A DNA stretch of 64,000 nt, taken from contig NC_087390.1 in NCBI RefSeq assembly GCF_963675165.1, positions 3,424,001 through 3,488,000 of the forward strand. Direction: 5' to 3'. Positions 1 to 10,403 of this stretch are shown here, in pieces; position 1 is the first letter of the stretch, and each line of letters starts with the position of its first letter. A program made the translations under genes and the position numbers. The notes under the pieces were generated by a model. The model was not told the origin of the DNA and made no database searches. It saw only the letters and a program-made list of their open reading frames with translations. The stretch comes from Halichondria panicea (Eukaryota > Porifera > Demospongiae > Suberitida > Halichondriidae).

Positions 1-1
1 C

Positions 2-3000
2 TTCAAGTTTAACAATGTTTCAGACCTCTTCATTCATGGATTAAAATTCTGTAAATGTGGTCAGAAATCAACAAACGGAACAAACGGCTATTCAACTCTC
101 GGGGTTTTAAACAGCACAAATTTAAACATATCTGATGTAACAATTTGTAAATCAGAATACCAAGGAATACTGGTCAGTAATGTACTTGGTTTGACTTCAA
201 TAGTACATTCATGTATCGTAGAGAGCCGCACAAATCGGTACAACAAGCTCGACAAACACCCAGCAAATGCCATATATTACAGTAATTGTGGCAACAACAA
301 CTCGTCATTGATTGTTTTAGATACTGTGCTTGAAAAAAATGAAAATTTATCCCCTAGCAAGCATAATAGGATACATCAAGCCATTGAATATCCATTTGCA
401 GCAGGCTTGACGGTAGTGATTAAGTGTTCGAATGTAGCTGTCAGTTTGGACAATATAACTGCTGACGGGAACATTGGAGGGGATGGTGGTAATCTTGCCA
501 TTGTATTTCACACACCCGAGTTATTCAGATCGCATCACGTTGTGATAAATAACTCTCATATATCCAACGGTACAGCTATTGAAGGTGGTGGTCTCTTTGT
601 GTCCATTGTTGAACCACGGGCTCAACGAAACAACAGTCAGATTTTGGAAAACAATCATACCATTCTCTCAATCATAAACACAGAGTTTACAAACAATACT
701 GCTTTGTATCTGGGTGGTGCAGTTGGGATACGTCAGAAAGGGTCCAACACATCAAATTTCACTGGAAATGTTAGAATAACTAATTGCAAATTTACAGGCA
801 ATTCTCTAAAAGAGAAAGGGCACGGAGGTATAGCTATAAACTATTTGAACTTCATCGTCACTCAAGTTGATCAGCACATCAGTCCACAATTTAGGGCATT
901 TGTAACTAACTGTACCTTTCATCAGAATTACGTTAAAAAAAACTCGAGAATGTCAGCTGGAAGTTCAGTGATATTTGTGAAGACAACCTCACATTTTAGA
1001 CTACAAGATATTTTGATCGATTCTAATTTTGCATCAGCCATTCTTGGTTTGCAAAGCAACATTGTTTTAGGAGGAAATGTTACTCTAACCAATAACAGCG
1101 CTCAGAGCGGAGGGGGAATACTTCTTTGCCAGAATGCTGTCTTGTACTTGGAAGATGGGGTGAATGTACTGATTTCTGGCAATAATGCTAATCATGCTGG
1201 TGGGGGGATTGCAGTTGAATCAATTTGTTTGGAGTCGGAACCTATATGTTTCTTTCAATTTGTTTCACCTGAGCCGAGACAATATACTGATATAAAGATT
1301 TATGTACATGATAATCAAGCACATCATGCTGGAGACAATCTATACGGTGGATCTGTGGAATACTGCTATTTGATAGAAAGCTCAACCCACGACCTCCTAG
1401 CTAATCACAGTTTGCCTGTGTTTCAAGAAATCTTCAAAATATACTCTGCAGGGGCTGGTTTGCCTTATGTGACCTCCCCACCTGATCATGTGTGCATTTG
1501 CATCGAAAATGTTCCTGACTGTAACATAACTGAATACATTTCCCCCAAGTTGGTTTACCCTGGTCAACCATTCAATTTGACAGTGATTCTTGCTGGTCAA
1601 TTGGATGGATCTGTTCCAGGCATTATTTCAGCACAGTTGGAAAATGTTCAAGAAGATCAGAATATATCTCTTCTAAATCACTACCAAGTTCAAAATGTGA
1701 AAAAGTCCAATTGCACCACAGTGAAGTATGAGATCTACTCGAGCGAAACTGAAACTAATGTTACCTTGGGACTTGTTGCAGCACAGCAAGGAGACACTAG
1801 TGTGACTGAATATTTACGTCAATATAGAGAGCTTAAAGTAAAGGTACCAATTTCAAAGTGCCCGAAAGGTTTCAATCTTTCAGAAGGAGAAAATGGCTTC
1901 ACTTGTAGTTGCGAAACAATATTCACGCAAGCTAATATACACTGCTACATAAAACACCAGACAATCTGGGTCCCTCGAAACACTTGGATAGGTTACTTCA
2001 ATGATTCTAGCACATTTGTACCCCAGGAAACATATGTAGTAGTCAATTACTGTCCACAAGAATTTTGTAAACAAAAAACCTTGAATATTACCACAACACT
2101 AGTTGACTTTGACCAGCGGGATCAATGCCAGGAAAACAGACAGGGAATTATGTGTGGAGAATGCTTGGCAAATTATAGTGCAACTTTTGGAGGAAGTCAA
2201 TGTAAGCGATGCTCAAATGATTGGCTGTGGACGATTCCCTTCTACGGTCTACTTGGCATTATTATTATTTTCCTACTCATGTTTCTTGATATCACAGTGG
2301 CAGACGGAACGATAAATGGGCTCATCTTTTACGCAAACGCTATTCAGGCGAATTATGAAGATGTATTTACCTCACAAGTGAGTGAGTATTGGTTGGCAAA
2401 TCCTTTAAAAGTTTTCGTTGGATGGCTCAGTTTTGCAAATGGTGTGGAGAAATGCTTTTTCAATGGTATGACCGAGTATCACAAAGCCTGGATCCAGTTT
2501 GCTTTTCCAGCCTATATTTGGATAATAATGGGTGCTATTATACTATTAAGCAGACGATATGCCATTGTAGTGCGAATAATCGGGAAGAATACCGTGAAAG
2601 TGTTTGCTACTCTTATTTTACTTTCATATTCTAAACTAATTCTTGCAATCATTGATGGAATTGATAGTACGCTTATTGATGCATCTAACAACAAACAGTA
2701 CCGAGTCTGGTCGAAAAATGGCAATATCCAGTTCCTCCACGGAATACACATACCTCTGTTTGTGTTCTGTGTATGTCTATTAATTGTCTGTGTGCCATTC
2801 ACACTATCGCTTTTGTTCATACAGATTCTCGAACGATACTCTCATCTGCGAATATTTTGGTTTGTCCGTAAACTGAAGCCTCTATTTGATGCTTATACAG
2901 GACCATATGATGACAATGCTCGGTTTTGGACTGGCTTCTTACTCCTGGTTCGAATATCTATATTTTTTGCAGCAATTTGCAGAGGTAGACTACACGATGG

Positions 3001-3436
3001 TGAAAACTTTACCATCACTATTGTTCTACTGTTCGTTGTCCTTTGCACAGCTTTCTTGCTCCGTAGTGGTATTTACAAGAGACGGGCAATCCAATTTCTC
3101 GAAGCATCATTACTTCTCAACTTATCCATGGTGTTTTCTTTCTCTGAATACATACATGTCAATCACAATAAAACGGCTGTTCTTATCCCAATCCTCATAG
3201 GAATCGCATTTGTAACGTTCGTTTTTGTTATTATCTATCACATAGTGAAGAAGCTTTACTCTTTCTCGTGTTTTGAGAGATGTCTGAACGCATTGAAGGA
3301 AAAGGTAACAACACGATGGCAGTATGAAAGGATTGATGAATCACTTGGCAGTTCATGTACCGCAACATATATGCCCCCTGTTGCTCGATTTACCGAAGAT
3401 CGTGAACCGCTGCTAGCAAACACTAATACTGAATAA
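2..3436 (+). CDS. Beta-helix ectodomain / multi-pass membrane protein, 5' partial
   Basis: The frame is open from base 2, with no in-frame stop or convincing start, so the gene begins upstream of the window; 1144 residues are visible and the stop is at 3434-3436. Residues ~60-390 hold glycine/asparagine-rich repeats such as NNTALYLGGAVGI and NNSAQSGGGILL, typical of right-handed parallel beta-helices (pectin-lyase-like fold). Many N-glycosylation sequons suggest an extracellular domain. A Cys-rich stretch follows (CSCE near 635, CGEC and CKRC near 718-738). Then come about seven hydrophobic helices at roughly 741-763, 830-850, 863-885, 914-942, 975-993, 1005-1025 and 1057-1081, with a short charged cytoplasmic tail. 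The motif NGLIFYANAIQ after the first helix is the kind of conserved block seen in large families of similar proteins in sponges and other early animals (from memory). Function is unknown; a cell-surface recognition or adhesion role is inference. No introns are seen in the visible part. Confidence 0.8.
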   Translation, partial: FKFNNVSDLFIHGLKFCKCGQKSTNGTNGYSTLGVLNSTNLNISDVTICKSEYQGILVSNVLGLTSIVHSCIVESRTNRYNKLDKHPANAIYYSNCGNNNSSLIVLDTVLEKNENLSPSKHNRIHQAIEYPFAAGLTVVIKCSNVAVSLDNITADGNIGGDGGNLAIVFHTPELFRSHHVVINNSHISNGTAIEGGGLFVSIVEPRAQRNNSQILENNHTILSIINTEFTNNTALYLGGAVGIRQKGSNTSNFTGNVRITNCKFTGNSLKEKGHGGIAINYLNFIVTQVDQHISPQFRAFVTNCTFHQNYVKKNSRMSAGSSVIFVKTTSHFRLQDILIDSNFASAILGLQSNIVLGGNVTLTNNSAQSGGGILLCQNAVLYLEDGVNVLISGNNANHAGGGIAVESICLESEPICFFQFVSPEPRQYTDIKIYVHDNQAHHAGDNLYGGSVEYCYLIESSTHDLLANHSLPVFQEIFKIYSAGAGLPYVTSPPDHVCICIENVPDCNITEYISPKLVYPGQPFNLTVILAGQLDGSVPGIISAQLENVQEDQNISLLNHYQVQNVKKSNCTTVKYEIYSSETETNVTLGLVAAQQGDTSVTEYLRQYRELKVKVPISKCPKGFNLSEGENGFTCSCETIFTQANIHCYIKHQTIWVPRNTWIGYFNDSSTFVPQETYVVVNYCPQEFCKQKTLNITTTLVDFDQRDQCQENRQGIMCGECLANYSATFGGSQCKRCSNDWLWTIPFYGLLGIIIIFLLMFLDITVADGTINGLIFYANAIQANYEDVFTSQVSEYWLANPLKVFVGWLSFANGVEKCFFNGMTEYHKAWIQFAFPAYIWIIMGAIILLSRRYAIVVRIIGKNTVKVFATLILLSYSKLILAIIDGIDSTLIDASNNKQYRVWSKNGNIQFLHGIHIPLFVFCVCLLIVCVPFTLSLLFIQILERYSHLRIFWFVRKLKPLFDAYTGPYDDNARFWTGFLLLVRISIFFAAICRGRLHDGENFTITIVLLFVVLCTAFLLRSGIYKRRAIQFLEASLLLNLSMVFSFSEYIHVNHNKTAVLIPILIGIAFVTFVFVIIYHIVKKLYSFSCFERCLNALKEKVTTRWQYERIDESLGSSCTATYMPPVARFTEDREPLLANTNTE

Positions 3437-5099
3437 CAAGTACAGCTAGCTAGCTAGTGCCTGAGTTCTCCTTTCTCAGTTGTTTTGTTCGAACGTACAA
3501 TTTACAGTATATTTCACATTCTATACAAATTGAAACGTTATTTAGTTTATAATGCTAACATACTCGCCTGCAAGGTGAATTCTCAGCCTCCACCGGGGAA
3601 ATAACCAAAGAGGTTCACCACACAAAACTCCATACTGGCAAAAGAAGTGATGAATTAACGTAACGTGCAAATAATCCCTTAACAAAGGCTACTTCCGTAT
3701 ACTGGCTCAAGAAAGTGCATGATCATACAATTATTATTATATTACATAATAATTATTATACCTCGTGGTGGGATCGAGGGTGTTCTAAGCCGATCTTGTT
3801 TTTCTACAAATGCACAATTGTATACACATTACACTTACTGTATTACTGCTGTACATATAGAAATGCAGCAATATCCAGAAATTGATGTGCACAGTGGACC
3901 CCCTCTTAAGGACCACACCTAAAGAATTATAAGGTGATCTGCGATATAAAGGCTTATATAGACACTCAGATCCCAAATAAGCAGTTTGTGTACAAAACAA
4001 CTATACAGATGCGCATCATAAGCATCAGACATGCACAGAATTAGGTTGCTAAAAACAATAAATTCACAATAGCTATAGCTAGATCTATCTGTAATAATGT
4101 TCTGCAGACTATAATTATAGTAATGACTTTAGCCTTCTTTATTCTATTAGTCTACCAGCATGCTCAGATTTATGCAATAGAAGACAAAGCATGCATTGCC
4201 ACTATAATTATTATTAGTTGAGGAGAGCATCACCAGTGAGTTAATTACTATTTTAGTGATGCTGTGTGTGACGCTATCCAAGAGGTACGGTATGTCACTG
4301 AGCTTATATATTATTACTGTCATCAGCTTAACTATAATTACCATAATTATTATATATACTACTATTAGTACACAAATTAAGCTGTATAATTATACGCTTA
4401 CAAGTCTATATCTACAATGGTTAAACAGAACAATCAAACCTCCACAAGAGCTACACAATCCTTACATTCACCTAATTCATCTATTGCCCACCCCCATACA
4501 TCTATATATGCTGTAAAGTGGTCATATGCAGTTTAAGAGCAAACATTCAATAAAGTACATACAATTATCCTTAGTATAGGGTTGGGTCGAAAACAGCAAA
4601 AATCCCCCCTCTGGATCTCACCCACAAGACAGAGTTTACATATCTGTTCTAGAACTAGTTGGAGCATGCAAAGACTATAATAATACCAACCCACAAGTGC
4701 ACATGCTGTTTTTTGCACTTTAATTATAATTATTATATCTAGCAATCGAGTTTATACTTTTATGAATATTAAAAGTATACATGCAGTAGACCTGTACAAG
4801 TGTTGCCACCATGCATGCGATCATAAATTCATTCCTATATTGCTGGTGTGGTGAAGTTCAGTGACCACCAGTGAACTTTTTTCTAACTGACTCCCCAATC
4901 CAAATTAGCATTCAGGGAGATTCAAAACTCTTACGCAGAATTGCCAGTTCACTAACTTAATTGTTAGCTATCCAGGACTGAACTATAGGCGACTGACAAT
5001 ACTTAGGAACTATAGATACACCTGTACTGTGGTGTGTCATTTGTACTACTATTATATATAGGACATGCATTTGATTCATCAAGTAATCAGTTTGCTACT
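3437..5099. other. Intergenic, AT-rich
   Basis: This 1.66 kb lies between the convergent ends of the beta-helix gene and the first transporter. It contains only short stop-rich frames and AT-rich runs such as repeated ATTATTATT and ATAATTATT. The last ~150 bases before 5100 resemble the downstream flank of other transporter copies (for example around 9540-9640), so they probably belong to the duplicated transporter cassette. I see no gene here. Confidence 0.6.
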
Positions 5100-6626
5100 C
5101 TATTGACTACGAGTTGTTAGATATCGATCATAGACCTCCTCCACCACTCTGTGTGCATTGTAGTCCTCGTCTCTAACTCTCCTCTTGTACCAGCGAGCCA
5201 TGACACAGTACAGAATGAATCCAAGCAGACTCAAAACGGCCTTGATTACAAACACGATCAGTACCATTTTATTGTTTGTTGTGGGAATCGCACCACTTAC
5301 ATAAATTCCGGCATATGTAGAGGTAACATAAGTTAAACCCTTATAAGCAGCAAATAATCTTCGCATGTTGTATGGTGCCTGAGCACAAACAAACTCCAGA
5401 AATGTACAAATAAAAACATTTGTCAGCAAACCACTCGACACAAATGATAAAATGCTTTTTGTTAAATCAATGGCCTCATAACTGTGAAAGACCTCGAACG
5501 ATTCTAAAATAATATATACAATACTCAAAACTAAAGAAAGGAAAGAGGCAATACCGATTCTCTTTAGAATACTTGGAAACCTATCTCTTAGAAGGGGGTA
5601 AATAAGAAACTCATTAATCAGGATACCGATCATAGACCACCAATGATCACTGTACGTGAAAGAGAAAAGCATATCAGATGTGCAGTTGGTGAGATCAAAA
5701 AAAGTGCGAGGATTCACCGATATGTTAGGACTAAAAGCATGTGCAAACAAGATTAACCACAAGGGTATGCTCATAGCCAATAACCGTAGAATTGATTTTA
5801 CATCTTCCACTTGCTCAGTAGTGAATGGTCCACCGTATCTCAACTTTCCCAGGTCCATTCTTGAAGGTATGTCTTCCTCCCAGTATGTGAGAGCACTGCG
5901 ATTTAGGGGAGCCTTGTGCTTGGCTGCAAATTTAAGAACTTGGTAAACGGTTTTAAATGGTTGGGGTGGGTTAGGTTCAATAATCAACCAGTTTTTAGCG
6001 AAAAGGAGGTCGAGAACAAGAATAATACTTGCGAACAAAGCTGGACATAGACTATAAAGCTGGGTACTACTTATTTCATCATCAATTAGCCCCAAACAGT
6101 TGTCCTTCAAGACAATGTTGCCAAAGTCTCCAATCCAGGCACCAGCTCTTATACTGAACACAGCCCAAGCAATAAAACTAGTGATACTAGAAGATGATGC
6201 ATCAGGCATCTGATCCAAACCAAGCTGTAGTATGCAGAAAAAACACGACATTGCCACCAAACACACACACCACAATAAACAGAACACCATTTCATTGACG
6301 AGCCTGTACTTTCCATGATATATTAGCCCAGGGCCTAGGATTAGGATGTATACACAGAAAACAACTGTTAAAAGAAACAGGGTGATAATTCCGATCCTTG
6401 CTATTATGTAATCTTGAAGCTTGGAATTGGCTAAAAATCCGAGGAACAAAGTTATTGGCAGAAAAATTGACAGTGGTATTATGACTATCCACTCTGGATA
6501 GTCGGTACGAACTGCCCTGATTGTGTTAAGAATAGCATTAGCTGTAGCACTCACAAGCAGTGTCCAAGCTAGCACAAGGTAGGCTCCCTTTGAGTAGAAC
6601 TTTCTCACTCTGTACTTACAGCTCAT
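5100..6626 (-). CDS. POT/SLC15-like transporter, subfamily I copy 1
   Basis: Single-exon gene of 508 residues starting at the ATG of MSCKYR (6624-6626). The frame is open further upstream, but only a TTG sits where one paralogue has ATG, and other paralogues start at MSCKYR/MSCEYR. About 12 hydrophobic segments are visible, split 6+6 by a cytoplasmic loop at ~213-268 containing KHKAPLNRSALTYWEE and GGPFTTEQVEDVK. The first half has QLGLDQMPDASSSS (~134) and the second AQAPYNM (~414); the latter aligns with the SQAP..M block of proton-coupled oligopeptide transporters. The ExxER proton-coupling motif of classical POT proteins is absent from helix 1. The protein is therefore a divergent MFS/POT member, and its substrate cannot be inferred. 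The tail VRDEDYNAHRVVEEVYDRY is near-invariant among copies and is probably cytoplasmic. Confidence 0.78.
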   Translation of the reverse strand: MSCKYRVRKFYSKGAYLVLAWTLLVSATANAILNTIRAVRTDYPEWIVIIPLSIFLPITLFLGFLANSKLQDYIIARIGIITLFLLTVVFCVYILILGPGLIYHGKYRLVNEMVFCLLWCVCLVAMSCFFCILQLGLDQMPDASSSSITSFIAWAVFSIRAGAWIGDFGNIVLKDNCLGLIDDEISSTQLYSLCPALFASIILVLDLLFAKNWLIIEPNPPQPFKTVYQVLKFAAKHKAPLNRSALTYWEEDIPSRMDLGKLRYGGPFTTEQVEDVKSILRLLAMSIPLWLILFAHAFSPNISVNPRTFFDLTNCTSDMLFSFTYSDHWWSMIGILINEFLIYPLLRDRFPSILKRIGIASFLSLVLSIVYIILESFEVFHSYEAIDLTKSILSFVSSGLLTNVFICTFLEFVCAQAPYNMRRLFAAYKGLTYVTSTYAGIYVSGAIPTTNNKMVLIVFVIKAVLSLLGFILYCVMARWYKRRVRDEDYNAHRVVEEVYDRYLTTRSQ

Positions 6627-7499
6627 TTCGACATTATAGCTGTGCAATATTATAGACTATAGTGGTTTAGCATGAGTCTTATAGGTACGTATTAGGGCAC
6701 TATGCATTAGGACAACATTATTTTGTGTATTAGGAAAGTGAAGACAGACTTTGCAAACAATGAAAATGCTTCGATGATCTACTATTGGCGTATTAAGAAC
6801 AACATTAATTTGTGGACATAATTATTGAAAATACATGGTCTCAAACACAAACTTGTGCCATTTCTACGGCATCTTACATGTACGTATGTATCACTTCTCC
6901 CATTTTTTCTAGCTGAATCTACACGTCACTGCAGTTAATCAGTACAAAGCAGAGAAGGTACGACATCCGCGAGACGCAAGAAGTGTTGTATGCACCAGGG
7001 TCAAAGTTCAATTGCGTCACCTACCAAACACATAGCTTAGTATACTACATTAGCTGTCAAGAGTCTGATCTAGGATTGTCATCAGCTTTCTGTAAGAGAG
7101 ATGCCTGGAGTTGCACTTCTTATGACATTAACACTTCCTGTGCCTCGCGGATGTTGTACTTCTTTTGAGTACAAAGTTTGGGTTTACTAATAAATTGGCC
7201 TGGAATCCAGGCTATACTAAATTATAGTAGATGTAGACTTAACATCACAGCCCATGCATGCATACCAAGATGACTATGATAACAGTCCAAAAAATGTTAT
7301 GTAAGAACTGCATGTGTATACAGCATGATGGCCAATGCTTAAGCTTGTGTGACTGGTACATTTCAGTTTCATGTAAGCACACTTTTGACACACTCTATAA
7401 TTAAATTTATCTGAACTAATCCTGCACAAAAATTAGACAATTATATTGATTCTGTCTAGTCGTGTTCACATGCGCTTCCCAACTTAGTCAAGGTGGATG
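6627..7499. other. Intergenic between two transporter copies
   Basis: This spacer lies upstream of transporter copy 1 and downstream of the broken copy 2. Apart from the inverted-repeat element at 6950-7167 no coding or RNA feature is visible. The promoter of copy 1 presumably lies in 6627-6900, but no clear TATA or Inr arrangement can be singled out in this AT-rich sequence. Confidence 0.5.
6950..7167. mobile_element. hAT-like MITE, 218 bp, with target-site duplication
   Basis: Terminal inverted repeats start CAGAGAAGGTACGACATCCG on the left; the reverse complement of the right end begins CAAAAGAAGTACAACATCCG. The match continues through GCGAG and AGAAGTGTT. The element is flanked by identical copies of AGTACAAAG (6941-6949 and 7168-7176), compatible with the 8-bp duplication of hAT elements plus one chance base. 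No transposase frame lies inside, so it is non-autonomous. Confidence 0.75.
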
Positions 7500-8685
7500 A
7501 CAATGTGTTAGATATCGATCATAGACCTCCTCTACCACTCTGTGTACATTGTAGTCCTCATCTCTAACTCTCCTCTTGTACCAGCGAGCCAGGATACAGT
7601 ACAAGATAAATCCAAACAAACTCATAGCGGCCTTAGCTCCAAACATAATCAGTACGACTGTAATGTTTTGTTGGGGAATTGCACCGCTTACTGTATTGTA
7701 CTGTACGTGAAACAGAAAAACATGTCAGATTCACAGTTGGTGAAATTATTCAAAGTGAATGTTAAAATTGTAGGGCTAAATGCAAGTGTAAACGAGATTA
7801 ACCACAAGGGAAGGGAAGGCTCAATGCCGATAATTGTAGAATTGATTTCACATCTTCCACTTGCTCAGTAGTGAATGGTCCACCGTATCTCGACTTTCCC
7901 AGGTCCATTCTTGAAGGTATGTCTTCCTCCCAGTATGTGAGAGCACTGCGATTGAGGGGAGCTTTGTGCTTGGCAGCAAACTTGAGAACTTGGTAGATTG
8001 TTTTAAATGGTTGGGGTGGGTTAGGTTCGATAATCAACCAGTTTTTAGTGAAAATGAGGTCGAGAACAAGAATAACACTTACAAACAAAGCTGGAAACAG
8101 ACTATAAAGCTGGGTAATACTAATTGGATCAGCAACTAACCCGAAACAATTGTCCATCAAAACATAATACAATAAACCCCCAATCCATCTACCAGTATTT
8201 AAACTAAATACAGCCCAAGCGATAAAGCTTGTGATACTAGAAGATGAAGCGTCAGGCATCTGATCCAAACCAAGCTGTAGTGTGCAGGTGAAACATGTTA
8301 GTGCCACCACACACAAACAGAACAATATACAGTATACGACTTCATTGATGAGCCTGTACTTCCCAAAACCAAAGCCGTATCCTATACCAGGACCTATGGT
8401 TAAGACGTACGTGCTGGAAACAATTGCTACAAGAAATAGTGTGACAATTCCGAACCTTACTATTGTGTAACCTTGCAGCTTGGAATTGGCTAACAATCCG
8501 AGACACAATGTTATCAGAAGAAATAACGAAAATGGTATTGCAAGTAGCCAAACAGGGTAGTTGAATTTTGTTGCATTGATTATGTCAACAAAAGTAGTAG
8601 CTGCACCAGACACAAGCAACATCCAAGCTAGCACAAGGCAGGCTCCCTTTGAGTAGAACTTTCTCACTCTGTATTCACAACTCAT
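7500..8685 (-). pseudogene. Broken POT/SLC15-like transporter, subfamily I copy 2
   Basis: The 5' half is intact from MSCEYR (start 8683-8685) through the central loop GGPFTTEQVEDVK. The frame then breaks near 7815, where a short duplication (CCCTTCCCTT) turns the expected LWLI helix into PFPCG followed by a stop. Remnants continue in shifted frames to FTYS near 7700. There the sequence jumps directly to the SGAIP segment and the conserved tail near 7500-7690. Relative to paralogues, roughly 650 bp coding for helices 8-11 is deleted, and the junction is itself out of frame. A full transporter cannot be made from this copy. A truncated six-helix product from the 5' half is possible but unlikely to be functional. 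Confidence 0.85.
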
Positions 8686-8978
8686 TTTAAATTTTATCTA
8701 TACAATGCACTAGCCTATGCAATGGGCTATTTGACAAACTAAGATGGTTATATAGGGAACGGTCTATATAATTCAGGGTACCGTAAATGGTATTGATGTA
8801 AAGATAGACTCGGTAAATAATTAAAAAGCACTCATACAATTACATTAGAACAACATCAATTTGAGGCATTTTGTCAAGATAGTCAACAACACAAGCAAAC
8901 TATACACAATGCTCAAGCTAATATCCTGATCACTTATTAGGTTGCTGCAGCTGCAGTGTTACATTAATGTGTTATGTA

Positions 8979-9193
8979 TTATCAAGGGGGTATATAAAAG
9001 AGAGGGCATGCAAGTTGATGCAACAGCAAAAATGAGCAGAGTTCAAACGTGGGCGGATGAATGCGCATGAAATGCTAAAAATAGAAATTTCTATTTTTAG
9101 TACTTCATGCAAATGCACACATTCCTCCACCCAGTTTGAACTTTGATAGCTTGATAGTGCAGTTGCATGCCCTCTCTTCTTGTATAGGACCTT
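8979..9193. mobile_element. MITE family A, diverged copy
   Basis: The ends read AAGGGGGTATATAAAAGAGA and, in reverse complement of the right end, AAGGTCCTATACAAGAAGAG, followed on both sides by AGGGCATGCAA. This is the same terminal repeat as the clean copy at 12364-12613. The centre is a short palindrome, CTAAAAATAGAAATTTCTATTTTTAG, at 9079-9104 (quoted here as one unit of two mirrored 13-base halves). No coding capacity. Confidence 0.65.
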
Positions 9194-9462
9194 GGTATTA
9201 TCAACCATGAAAATTAATTAGCATACATATTTACTTCACTCTACTTCACTCGGATCACCACCAGTATTAATACTGTCTCAGCTTCTATAAACACAGAAAC
9301 ACAAAATTGTAGTAACTAATTATATAAGTGTTGCCTATCGGCTAAAAATAATTCATTACTACACGGGGTGTTATAGTTACTAGTCGAGGTGAATAATTTA
9401 GTAGTGTATACATGCACCGGTATACATATGTAATTTCCTAGACCAAAGTGAAACGTCTCACA

Positions 9463-9512
9463 CTCCTATTTAAAGTACCATTGTTGTCCAACAATGGTAC
9501 TTTGAATAGGAG
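9463..9512. repeat. Short hairpin (24-bp arms, 2-bp loop)
   Basis: CTCCTATTTAAAGTACCATT pairs with its mirror ending at 9512, with one mismatch in the arms and a TC loop. It could be a very short fold-back element. A transcribed hairpin is possible, but there is no evidence for it. Confidence 0.6.
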
Positions 9513-9874
9513 TTGAGTTACGTGGGTTATTCATGTAGTTACGTAGAACTGCCCGTTCAGCATTCTGTAGCTATTGAAGACTGAAGTAGGAAGGACTATA
9601 GACTGATATACATGTAGTGTGTCTATATAACAGATTACAAAAACTATATAATCAGTACAATGTATCGTTATGGAGAGCATGAGCTTGTTGTTGTACGTTG
9701 TTCTCCTTAATTCATTGATGTTGAGAGATTGCATGCACATGTGCCACAAATGTTGTTCTATATAACTTGCTACTTACTATCCATGTACATCATTCTGTTC
9801 CAATGTATCACTGTCCTACATGTGCATATATTATAGCGTTACAGCAATAGAAAATCCCCATTGTAGAGGCTACC

Positions 9875-10065
9875 ATATAGTGGGTTATTTTCGAGGCGGT
9901 ACATTTTTGCAGATTACTCAAACTAAAACATTTCGTGGATTTTATTTTCAAGGATAGATTCGAGGTTCATATGACCACACCTCTATAGTAGAGAGGTCTT
10001 TCAACTGGAAGTAAACCGATTTTCAAGGTCAATCCTCGAAAACCTCAAAAATAACCAAGAAACCT
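9875..10065. mobile_element. MITE family B, degenerate copy
   Basis: It begins ACCATATAGTGGGTTATTTT, a mutated form of the family terminus ACCGTATAGCGGGTA, and contains the characteristic TTTCGTGG and CTCGAAAA words. The right end is eroded. Other copies are at 13791-13990, 24092-24315, 33052-33240, 55525-55745 and 57716-57945. Confidence 0.5.
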
Positions 10066-10403
10066 TGAATTCAAAAGAATTTCGATCCAGTATACAACAT
10101 GTGAGGATTATGTTGGCTAGAGTATCCAATGCCTCTAAAAAAAATTAGGCAGCTAAAGAGAGTTGACAAGTTTATTGTTCATTATAATTATAACAACACT
10201 AGTAATGGTGACAGAACACAAGGATATAAAAAGAGCTATATACAAATACAAGAGCTAGCGCGTGCATGGCCTCCATGTATGGCGTGTGCAATACAGGAAC
10301 TAATTATGACTGTACATTCAATCATAGTAATCAACTAGTAAACAGATAAGTACAAGTTTCATGTGCTTTCAATTTTCCTTGCCATGCAAACATAAGTTAT
10401 CAT

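Larger units (their letters stand above)
8686..10080. other. Intergenic with several inverted repeats
   Basis: No gene is visible. The stretch is made largely of transposon remnants: a MITE at about 8979-9193, a hairpin at 9463-9512 and a decayed MITE at 9875-10065, described separately. The bases around 9530-9640 resemble transporter-cassette flanking sequence seen elsewhere (4930-5100, 13260-13400, 22860-23000). Confidence 0.55.

Noticed and set aside
7542-7871. Plus-strand 109-residue frame
   Set aside because: It is the antisense of the broken transporter copy; similar antisense frames accompany every transporter copy because of its codon composition.
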